From: Macrocybe gigantea
Lineage: Eukaryota > Basidiomycota > Agaricomycetes > Agaricales > Callistosporiaceae
Direction: 5' to 3'
Assembly (NCBI GenBank): GCA_011319805.1
Contig: SJRY01000234.1
Span: 434,001-498,000, forward strand
Length of the DNA stretch: 64,000 nucleotides
Notes under the pieces: model-generated
Databases searched by the model: none
The model's input: the letters and a program-made list of their open reading frames with translations, nothing else
What the model was told of the DNA's origin: nothing
Translations under genes and position numbers: made by a program
Shown: in pieces, positions 11,740 through 20,527 of the stretch
Layout of the letters: the number at the start of each line of letters is the position of its first letter
How positions within the stretch are numbered: the first letter of the stretch is position 1

Positions 11740-14700
11740 ATGTCACTGAGTTGCAAACGTCTTTGGAACCTCATCGTTCCACTTTTTATCCTTATTCCTT
11801 TAAGTCTCTTGGCTGCTCAAGCCGCTTCCACTGCCTCCTCAAACTCCCTCGCGGTCTCAGCCTTAAACAGCATCTCGTCTTCTTTCTCGTATAACTCTCT
11901 GTCATCGACTCAATCAACCATCAGCGTATCCGTCTCCATCCGAACGCCACCAGCAGTGTCTTATCTTCTAGAAGTGGAATTACGGTATCGGAAACGACCA
12001 CCTCTCACGTAGCGTCCGCCAGCGCCGCTTCCACTTCAGTCAGCACTACTCCCTCTCAGCCTTCACTTGTCACGGTACAACAAGATATAGCTACCATCTA
12101 TGAACGTCGGCTTGATTCGATAATCGGGGCTCTATCAGGGGCCAGTAACATTGCGTCATGGTTAGTTCAGTGTGCATTCAGCTCTCTGTGGTTTAATCTC
12201 GTATTTTAAGGATGGCTTCTTTGCAGCCGGATGGCAAGTGGCCAGATTCGGAAGTTGATTATACTACTGGGTGCGAGGCCCGCCGCGCCAATTGGCCTGC
12301 TCAGGAACACTGGCAACGCATTAGTAAGGGTCTGTCTCGTTGGTTTCTGCCATTGAGAATAATCGTTTGTAGTTGTGATGGCCGCTGCGTGGCACGGCGG
12401 ATTGCTCGGAGCTGAGCAGTATGTTAAAAACGTACCGCTGAGGAACCTCACTTCGTTAGCGATGAACTACTGGTTTTCTCGCGATTTCACAAATCCTGCG
12501 TGCTTGGATTCCGGAGGCACTTCACAGTGTCCATGCGACAATTCGGAGAATAGCCTTTGGTGCGTGATTTGTTTGTTTGTCTCTACACCAAAGAAACTGA
12601 GTTTGGTTAGGAACACAAATTGGTTTTCAAACGTTGGTTCATCTCGATTTCCTCCGCAGACGTCAACCTCTGATGCTCTGTATAGATTATCTTGATTCCA
12701 GGACTAGTCGGTCAGACCTGTGTGCTGCTCAATGGCACACTCACGCTGAGCGACTTCAACAACTGCACCCACATGACAAGCCGTTCGTACGGCACATTCG
12801 ATCATAACATAAATGGCGTGGGTTTCTTGACAGGCGCAAATACGCTCGATGTCGCCGCTATTGGAATCGATCTCGCATTGTTGACACAAGATTCGTCCCT
12901 TCTCAACGATGCCTATCGACGGGTTCACCTCGAATTGGTTATTCGGAATGAAATCAAAGCTGATGGTATCCGCGCAGACGGTTCTTTCGGTATGATGCAA
13001 TTTTCTTCATCTACTTGGATAAAAGTCACAGTTCCAAAAGGTCAGCATGGAGGCATTTTATATAATGGAAATTACGGTAAGTATTCTTCTGGATTCTCGG
13101 CGGCAATTTACTGAGAGCCGATTCAGGGAAGGACTAGTGAGCTTTTTCATTATTCCAGGGGAGGCCGCCAATTGGATTGATAGGACATAGCACAAACGAC
13201 ATCCTAGCTATAGAGATTGAGGCTGCTGGTACCCAGTATGCCGCGCTGAACGATTCTAAAAATGCCTTTGCAACACTGTTTGATGGTGATCGGTGGATGA
13301 TTTATCGTAATATTCATACCGGCGTTTTGCACTGGGACTTCGTAAGTTTTCCCTGGTTTCTGGTATTTCGAAATCGCTCCCGTCGTTAATATCTTGAAGT
13401 CTGTTTTAGGTCGATTCATCAGCTTCCCGGTGATTGATAACCAGTTTGTACTCGACCTTAGAAAATGCCAGAACTTCATCTGATGTCCGCCACTAGAGCC
13501 ACGGGAAGTATTAAGATGAACTTGACGCAAGTCGAGGTCCTCGGCGAACAGTGGTCTTCGAACTCTTTGATCAAGTTCGCTCAAAGCCTATTGAAAAAGT
13601 CAGCAAGTGCGAATGCAGGGGACTTTGTGGGGAACAAGATGTTCTACGCCAACGATTACATGGTCATTCTTTTAACGACTTTAGGCTGGCAGTCCAACCT
13701 GATGTCATTTTAGGTTCACCGGGGCAAAAGTTATGTATCTACGGTTAAAATGTTCTCTTCCAGAACGCAAAACACCGAATGCGTAAACAGCCAGAACGTA
13801 GGTTGCTTTCTTGCTGATGCGTGATCGTGGTTAAGCTTCCTTCGCTAGCCTTTGGGATTCCATCTTTCCGATGGCGCATTTCATACCTACCTCGAAGGGG
13901 ATGAATACGAGGACATAGCGGCCTCATGGGATTGGAACCTTATTCCTGGGATCACCGTCGATTACGGTGCCACGCCTCTGACCTGCAGCCGCACGCAATT
14001 CACTGGTGTTGATCGATTCGTCGGAGGGGTTTCCGATGGACATGTAGGCCTAGCGGTGATGCGTTATACAAATCCTACTACAAAGTCACTCCGGTGGCAG
14101 AAAGTATGGTTCTTCCTCAAAAACGACATTCAGCACGTTATGATCGCCGGGATCAATTCAACCGCAACCGCGCCCATTTATTCCGTCCTCGACCAGCGAC
14201 TCCATCGAGGCCCAGTTATAATCGATGGATTGAGCGCCAGGGAGCCGGTACAGGCTGGCAAGGTCCAGCCTCGTTCACTCTGGCACGGAAATGTTGGTTA
14301 CCTCTTCCCTGACGGGCACGACGGTCCTACGTTGACTGTGATCACAGGGCCGAAGACTGGAAACTGGTCTGTTATCGGAACATCGATCCAGCCGTCTACT
14401 ACCGTTGATCTCTTTGCCGCATTCATCCAACACAATATCCCTGCTATCCCTGCTTCTTACACGGCTTTACCTGGCGCCGACTTTGACACGTTCCAGTCGA
14501 AGGCCTCACGGCTCCGGCTAAGGTCAGTCCAGAACGATGCACACGTCTCTGCGGTGTTGGATGAGAACAACTTTATGGTCATGGCCGTGTTCTGGGATAC
14601 AGTCGGTGGCCAGACTACCTTTTCAGTTTTGGACGGCATTGCTCCTCTTACTGTGAAAGCAAACGGGAACGCCGCCATCATTTTCGATGTAGCAATAGGC

Positions 14701-14871
14701 AAAGTCACGGTCTCTGACCCGTCTCAGACTTTGTTGACTCTGGAGGTGACGTTTAGTGTGGGCATTGGTCGGAGGCCAGCGAAGCTGGGAGCGTTCGTGG
14801 ACAAGAAGCTGACTTTTATCTTGCCACAAGGTGGATTGGCTGGGAGCAGTGTCTCACAACAGCTTTACTGA
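11740..14871 (+). CDS. Polysaccharide lyase family 8, copy 2, apparently intact
   Basis: A secreted lyase of the family that splits uronic-acid polysaccharides (hyaluronan, chondroitin, xanthan types) by beta-elimination; the natural substrate in mushrooms is not settled. The signal peptide has the core LIVPLFILIPLSLLAAQA and is followed by a Ser/Thr-rich linker. The catalytic alpha-toroid region includes PDGKWPDSEVDYTTGCEARR, TGANTLDVAAIGIDLALL, DGIRADGSFG and QHGGILYNGNYG. The Asn of TGANTLD, the His of QHGG and the Tyr of NGNYG fit the family's catalytic Asn-His-Tyr. Central and C-terminal beta domains follow (FHLSDGAFHTYLEGDEYED, WNLIPGITVDYGATPL), ending at 14871. About thirteen exons join in phase. 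The first intron (about 11889 to the TCTAG before AAGTGG) is my choice to link the two frames of the linker and is less sure. No frame break was found. Confidence 0.9.
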
Positions 14872-14956
14872 GTTTCTGTATTTGGCAATGTAGGAGCACC
14901 AAGTGATCATTTCGGAATCGTAAGATCAGATATAAGTGATAAACAAAGTACATGGA

Positions 14957-15930
14957 CTAGAATGCAGGCTGCTCCGTAAATGTATCTGGTTGCTGATAGA
15001 CAGGCTCTTGGGAGCATATGCAGCCTCTTCCACAGGAGGAGCGACAACGGCAACCGGTTCTTTCTGTTCCGAGGACGGCTCCAATGGAATCTTATCGACA
15101 GGAGGTTCGAAGATTTGGACGGAGTCTGGAAGGGGTTTGCGAGGTCCGAGTTGACCTTCCGGATCGGTGCCCTTCATGCTTAAAGAAGTATGAGCTCGAG
15201 AGACATTTTCGTGATGCAAAACGGCTCTGCACTCACATTTTGACTTTGATACCAAGCACACCCTGCTTGAGCAGCACGTGGCGAACGGCAAAGTCGACGA
15301 ACTCGCGGGCAGGCTGACCGGAGTGGAGCATGAAGCCGTCGGTGAACTTCATAGATTTGGCACGGGCAGCACGGAGCTTGCCAGACACGACGACTTCGCA
15401 ACCCTTTGCACCAGACTCCATAACGAAACGAAGGACACCATAGCAAGCACTGGAGGAAGAAAACGACGACGCTCGATGAGTGGATTGGCGGGGATCGAAC
15501 GAAAAAACATGACGCACCGACGAACGGCAAGACCTCCAAGGAGTTTGTAGCGCAAACTCTCGCACTGGGCGATGGCGGACAGACCACGGTACTGAACTTT
15601 TTCAGCGTACAATTCCAAAGAATTTTCTGGGAATTTGAAGCGTTTTTGGACGAGGGCGGTGAGTTCGCGGATTCGGCGGCCCTTCTCGCCGAGGACCTCT
15701 TGAGTGTGGGTTGCACGAATAATGATCTATACCCAGCCGCTTTCAATTCTAGAGGTGAAATAGATTAGACGAACCCGTGCGATCCTCACCTCAGTGCGTG
15801 CATGTGTGACACGGACGTCGCATCCCGAGTAACCCTCCTCAGCCAGTTCGCGGGTGAAAAACTCGTTGAGTTCAGCACGGAAGACACCGTCCGCGACAAA
15901 CTTTCGCTTCTTGCTGATCTGGGTAGACAT
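14957..15930 (-). CDS. RPS3: 40S ribosomal protein uS3 (RPS3)
   Basis: Core protein at the mRNA entry of the 40S subunit. The start at 15930 reads [17 protein letters not shown]. The exons join as [20 protein letters not shown] (KH domain), [20 protein letters not shown] and [19 protein letters not shown], followed by a Pro/Glu-rich tail. Three introns are clear. The tail looks broken: after EEAAYAP the frame continues as an unlikely Ser/His-rich stretch to 14926. One extra C at the CCC run (15010-15012) would instead give [17 protein letters not shown] and a stop at 14957, typical of uS3 tails. A 50-base intron ending in AAGAG is a weaker alternative. Coordinates use the corrected end. Confidence 0.93.
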
Positions 15931-16429
15931 GTTTTTTTTTCTCGGATGGGAGTCGGTCTTGCCGCGATATGACTTTGGGGACGGCGCTGACGGAAGCCAG
16001 CGTTTGGGTGGCTTGAGAGATGATAGACAGTACCACGCTGTTTGCCGAGCACGTGATTGCATGTTCGGTATAAAAAGTGAAACTGCTCTTGTTTCTTTCC
16101 CCGTCACTACAACGAACGAGGTGGGTGGCCATCGTCTCTTGTCATTTCCTTTTTCATTTCCGCAACTTGCATGACGAGTGTTGTAATTTCCAACCACTGG
16201 CACCTCTTAGTAGATTTGCCCTGCGTTGTTTCTACATCGCAGGTCAATGACATGAATGACTTTCTGATTCCTTTACCCTACATCCATAGTCGTTCTGTGT
16301 TCACTTTGCTGACTCCTTCATCTTTAGACTTTCGATGCTCATGGTGCATAGTTGAAATGTATTCCTGTATATGCAAACACCGTCATTCAATGCTAGCTAT
16401 CTGCGTGATAAGATGGACGGCAGTGACGA
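15931..16429. other. Upstream region of uS3 and downstream region of the thiolase
   Basis: About 500 bases holding the promoter and leader of uS3 and the 3' end of the thiolase. A run of nine T at 15932-15940 on the plus strand lies just upstream of the uS3 start. No gene is supportable. Confidence 0.5.
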
Positions 16430-18292
16430 CTATGATCTAGCCTCGTTGACAAAGATGCCAGCAGCGCCCATCCCGCTGCCGATGCACATGCTAGTGCACA
16501 GGAAATCTCCGTTCCGACGTTTGAGCTCTGCTAGGCCTGTGACAACCTGTCGCACGCCAGCTGTGGGAAATATACGCGGTCAACTTTCCGTTACGCGAGC
16601 TCAGAATGAAAGCACTCGTACTCATTCCTAGGGGATGTGTGATGGCAATGGAACCGCCACTGGAACGAGACTGTAAGTTTATTATCTCTGGCGTCGGATG
16701 GCATGGGAATCTACTTTGGATTGATCTTTTCGATGGGAATGCCGAGTTGCTCCACGCAGTATGCAAATTGGGAAGCGAAGGCCTCATTGATCTGGACTGT
16801 ACTTAGGACGCTTCCCAGGAAATATAAGACGCGGAACGAACCTCGTAGATGTCGACATCCTCCTTGGTAAGGCCAGCTTGCGCGAGCGCTTTCGGGATAG
16901 CATATATGGGTGAAACACCCATGTATCGAGGCTCAACACCTGAGATGGGCATCAACGATGCAATATCTTGTTGAGATTGAGCCGTCAGACTAACCAACGA
17001 CTGCGCTGCCGACCCATTTAGCAATGACCTCCATTCCTTCTTTCTCGGCGCGTTCCCGGTTGTCAAGACGCACAGTGCAGCACCGTCGCCGACACCGCTG
17101 GCGTTTCCGGCGGTGGTAGAGGCTTCACCCCAATTAGGGAATGCGGGCTTTAAGGACAAGAGAGTCTCGAGGGTGACACCAGGGCGAACAGTATCGTCGA
17201 CAGAGATCGTGTTACCCTTGATTTGCACTGGGATAATCTCGTCCGCGAAAACACCTTTGGAGACGGCCTTGGAACAAAAGGCTTGTCAGGCTGCAGGGAA
17301 AAAAGAAGGGCGGAATTAGGCTTGTTATTGACCTCGTTGGCCCTTGTATGGGAAATCAGAGCGTATTCATCCTGCTTTCTGCGCGAGATCTTGTAGGTTT
17401 GCGCGACCATTTCCGAAGTCCAACCCATAGGCTACATTTGGAAATAAGGTCAGAAGACGTTGAAAGACGTTGCCTGATGCCAGTGCTCGCCTTGAGGCAG
17501 TCATGTGCCCTAGCATCTTGCTCCACTGCTTCGCATGCTTGAGGCGTTGGGCGAGGACTGACAGTTGGGCATGAACGAGGGAAGAACAGAGGACGGAGAG
17601 ACAACGCACTTGAGAGTCATGCTCTCAGCACCGGCCGCAAAGCCTATTGAAGTCTCTCCAGACTGAATGGCATGAGCGATGTTCCGGATCGCCATCAGAC
17701 CGGAGGAGCACAACCTGTTCACGGTGGAGATGGGCACATCATGCGGAATGCCGGCCGCTAATGCGGCAGCCCTAGAGATGTACAACGGCGAGGGAGGATG
17801 GCAGGTGCCTTTTTTTTTTGTTTTTTTTTTTCCCCGAGCGGTGTGAGCAAGACGTTGAGGCAAAATGGGAACAGCCGACCATCGCACCTATACAGATATC
17901 GTCGATTTTCGCAGGATCAAGCTTCGTTTCCTCAAGAGCTGCCTGTTGGGAGCATAGCATTAGTCAAGACATCCGGAGGCATGACCGAGGAACGGACTTG
18001 CCTTGAACAAGGCATGGAGCATCTCGTCGACTGGGACGTCCTTGAGCTGGCCCTTTCTTGCCTTGCCAACTGCGGTTCGCTTCGCAAAGGTTATGACAAC
18101 ATCGTCAGGGTTCTTCTGCAGGAGGGCATCGCGACCGCGGGAGAGAGTGGAGGCGGCTCTCAGAGAGAGGGGACGCGGCTGACGATGGCACGGGAGGGAG
18201 CGAGCATGCTGGGACGAGAAAGTGGGCAGAATGTGGGGGAACTGTGGACGACATGGGGAAAGTAGATTAAATATGGAGAGAGATCCTTCCAT
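16430..18292 (-). CDS. 3-ketoacyl-CoA thiolase (acetyl-CoA acyltransferase)
   Basis: Carries out the last step of fatty-acid beta-oxidation, cleaving 3-ketoacyl-CoA to acetyl-CoA. Conserved pieces in order: PDDVVITFAKRTAVGKARKG, LDPAKIDDICIGTCHPPSP, STVNRLCSSGLMAIR with the nucleophile Cys, FAAGAESMTL, PMGWTSEMVAQTYKISRRKQ, GVFADEIIPVQIKG, PAFPNWGEASTTAGNASGVG, INEAFASQFAYC, ITHPLGMTG with the catalytic His, and MCIGSGMG with the second Cys. It ends EARS at 16430. I read about ten introns. Two of them (17432-17490 and 17943-18001) have GC donors. The canonical Gly before the catalytic His is Thr here. The N-terminus is unsure: ATG at 18292 is in frame, but a shifted frame begins MLAPSRAIVSRVPSL and looks like a mitochondrial presequence. 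There is no SKL-type C-terminus, so the compartment is open. Confidence 0.92.
17432..17490 (-). other. GC-AG intron in thiolase (second)
   Basis: The donor is GCGAGC after CTCAAG and the acceptor is TGTAG. Splicing joins AHDCLK to PMGWTSEM, which is contiguous in the family. No GT donor nearby keeps the frame. Confidence 0.8.
17943..18001 (-). other. GC-AG intron in thiolase (first)
   Basis: The donor is GCAAGT after TTCAAG and the acceptor is AACAG. Splicing joins MLHALFK to AALEETKLDPAKID, as expected of the family. Confidence 0.8.
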
Positions 18293-18406
18293 GGCTCAAG
18301 TGCCGGAACATCGTTTTTCCGTTCCCGTCGCCCAAGCAAATGCCTTCTTCTCATGTGTAATATTAAAACAGATAGTTAAGTAGTGGTAGCACAGATCTAA
18401 CCGGTC

Positions 18407-18809
18407 TTAGGACATGTCGGGCACATCTCCGCCGTTCTGTTGCTTCCTCTTCGATTTCCACATCCGGGTCAAAAAGCCGTAACAGTTTTGGCACAGGTGA
18501 TGTGCGAGTTTGGGTGCACCGCACGCGGGGCAATTGACGATGTCTGATGTGGACGAGACGTTAGCAATACTGTCAGGCACAGAACATAAGACGCACTTTG
18601 CTTGTCCTTGAGCCCTTTGTTGGCGCTACGCATGGCTTTGCGTGAATGAGAGACTTTGGATTTTGGCACCGCGAGAACGAATGGTGGGAAAAGTTCGAGA
18701 AGGGCAGACAGCGAAAACGAGACAAGGCCGGGAAAACTGCTGGCCGTGTCCATGATGCAGGCGAGAAAGACGCAAAGAGTGTCCTGGAGGACTGGGCGAG
18801 AGCTGCCAT
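18407..18809 (-). CDS. MRPL32: Mitochondrial ribosomal protein bL32m
   Basis: A small zinc-binding protein of the mitochondrial large subunit. Mature start region AVPKSKVSHSRKAMRSANKG, then after an intron NIVNCPACGAPKLAHHLCQNC, with the two CxxC pairs of the zinc site. It ends GGDVPDMS at 18407. The N-terminus is doubtful. ATG at 18753 (MDTASSFPGLVSF) is in frame with the mature part. An ATG at 18809 gives a more typical import sequence (MAALAQSSRTLFASFSPASW), but only if one base is added in the A run at 18733-18736. I give the longer span because the presequence is the more usual kind; the literal frame starts at 18753. Confidence 0.85.
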
Positions 18810-18921
18810 CGGGGAGGAGGAGGGAAAATGTGATCGTCCCAAATAGTCAAAAGTGAATTCAGACTCCGACTGCGTAGGTGGTTCCGATTTCTGTTGAGGA
18901 CGAGGTCAACGAGCCGTCGTC

Positions 18922-19360
18922 ATGTTGCGCTTCACTCGTCCGCTCTATCACGTCCTCAAGACTTCGACTGGCATCAAAGGCCTCGAAGTTCACCCGAACC
19001 CCGTACCCGAACTCATCAAGACGTACCAGTCCACGCTCGACGTGCTGTCGGCCATTCCTCAATCGTCCGTCTACCGCCAAGGTGCAGAGGCACTCACTCG
19101 CCGAAAGCTGAGCATCGTGCAAGGCGCGAACGGCGACGTTGCACACGTGGAGAAGGAGCTGGATGAAGGGCAAATCGAGCAGTCTCTAGACATTGCGTCG
19201 GACGAGCTCAAGCTAGCGGCAAAGATGATTGAATGGAAATCGTCAGTATCAGAGCTATTTCGTCTGGATATACAAGCTCTGAACTCATGCACAGGTGGGA
19301 GTCTCTTGAGAAAAGCCGGAACCTGGGCAATGGGAATACTTTGGACAGAAACCAGCATAA
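18922..19360 (+). CDS. NDUFA5: NADH dehydrogenase (complex I) NDUFA5-type subunit, one frame break
   Basis: An accessory subunit of the complex I matrix arm (B13 family). MLRFTRPLYHVLKTSTGIKG, HPNPVPELIKTYQSTLDVL, then LTRRKLSIVQGANGDVAHVE and EGQIEQSLDIASDELKLAAK match the family. One intron joins MIEWKS to WESLEK. The frame is then broken at the AAAA run 19311-19314. With one more A it reads KPEPGQWEYFGQKPA and stops at 19360, the family's usual C-terminus. As written, the frame runs on into unrelated residues. Both sides of the break are conserved, so no splice choice can repair it. Confidence 0.9.
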
Positions 19361-19391
19361 TTGGTCCCAGTACATAGAGGCATTTCAATTT

Positions 19392-19401
19392 AAAAAAAAA
19401 A
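19392..19401 (-). terminator. RNA polymerase III terminator of the tRNA-Ser gene
   Basis: A run of ten A on the plus strand is a run of ten T on the transcribed strand, about 35 bases past the end of the tRNA. This is the expected Pol III stop. Confidence 0.75.
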
Positions 19402-19435
19402 TAGTAAAAATTTGTTCAAGGTTTTCAAAAATTTC

Positions 19436-19527
19436 GCTGGAAGCAGGATTTGAACCTACGCGGTGAAACACCAAGTGATATTTGACTGAGTTCAAATCAC
19501 TCGCCTTAACGACTCGGCCATTCCAGC
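19436..19527 (-). tRNA. tRNA-Ser(UGA) with a short intron
   Basis: The minus strand folds as a class II tRNA. The acceptor pairs GCTGGAA with TTCCAGC. The D arm is GCC-GAGTCGTTAA-GGC, and the anticodon stem pairs AGTGA with TCACT. The anticodon loop reads TT-TGA-A, followed by an ~11-base intron (CTCAGTCAAAT) one base after the anticodon, the canonical site. A long variable arm (GGTG-TTT-CACC) and a T arm (GTAGG-TTCAAAT-CCTGC) complete it. The long variable arm plus UGA means serine (UCA codon). The B box GGTTCAAATCC is present. No CCA is encoded, as normal in eukaryotes. Confidence 0.92.
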
Positions 19528-19631
19528 TTGTATTTCTTTTTATTCTGAATTCAAATTCAGCAACAAGCTTAATTTAATGATCTACAATATTGACGCACCT
19601 CCTCCAGCATTTTTGCATAGCTTATTTCCTA

Positions 19632-20264
19632 ATGGACTCCCTGATCCCATTCACAACTTCGGGATCCCTCGTCGATTGCGTGGACAGTACGTCTGCACCA
19701 CATCACCCTCCACCGACCCGTTCTGAGCCCAGCCTGCCCCGTGTCTTCCCCATCTTCCCCTTCCCCTTGCATGCTCAATGCTCGCCTTAGGAAAGATGCT
19801 AGTCATATTACGAGACGGAAGAAAACTACATGGAGTCCTTCGTTCCTATGATCAATTCGGTGCGGTTCTTTCCATTTGTCTCTCTTCGATGACCGCTCTC
19901 ATTTTCGTCGCCGTACAGCCAACCTCGTTCTGGAAGACACGGTAGAACGCATATATCACGGAAACATGTTCGCAGAAAGCTGGCGTGGCCTTTATCTCAT
20001 TCGTGGCGAAAACGTCGTTCTTCTCGGTGAAATAGTGCATCCTCGCTCTTTTCTCGTCTCCAACGTACAGCCTGACGCTCCCTCCAACCACAGGACCTCG
20101 ACCTCGAGGACGATGTTCCCCTCAGGCAGGTAGACTGGAATGTTCTTGAGCCTTATCACAAGCACGACGCTGAAACAAAACGTCAACGAGAGGAAATCAA
20201 GTCCCAGATCCTGTACGAGCAACGGGGCTTTTGTAGAGAAGGCGGCGAAGGCGACGGCTACTGA
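19632..20264 (+). CDS. LSM1: LSM1, Sm-like subunit of the cytoplasmic LSM1-7 ring
   Basis: Part of the LSM1-7/Pat1 complex, which binds oligoadenylated mRNA 3' ends and promotes decapping in P-bodies. The start at 19632 gives MDSLIPFTTSGSLVDCVD. An intron joins RKMLVILRDGRKLHGVLRSY, and the next exon gives ANLVLEDTVERIYHGN. The Sm2 motif is LIRGENVVLLGEI. The C-terminal extension typical of Lsm1 follows across an intron (DLDLEDDVPLRQVDWNVLEP) and ends GGEGDGY at 20264. Three introns, all in phase. Length is ~140 residues, normal for the family. A frame-shifted ATG at 19577 leads nowhere. Confidence 0.93.
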
Positions 20265-20527
20265 ACACCTATATCTATTCACATCTCCTTCTGGTTCTTT
20301 CTGCTCGGGTTTCGCTCGCAAGCAATACCTTATCGCGTTCATCTCCGACAGCTGTTCATTTGTACAATGAAATTTGCATTATTACAGCAGTTTGCATTAC
20401 GATCATGTGTGGTACTTATACTATAGTCCTAGTGCTAGCAATACAGTGAAAACATCCAAAAGCTGACACCCAGATATTGCAAGAAACTCGACCAACCCAC
20501 CCAATCGGGAGAAAGAAAAAAAAGAAG

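Noticed and set aside
17260..17345. Apparent frameshift in thiolase between SHTRANE and SKGVFADE
   Set aside because: Choosing the acceptor CCAAG just before GCCGTC gives SHTRANEAVSKGVFADE with exactly the family length, so no break is needed.
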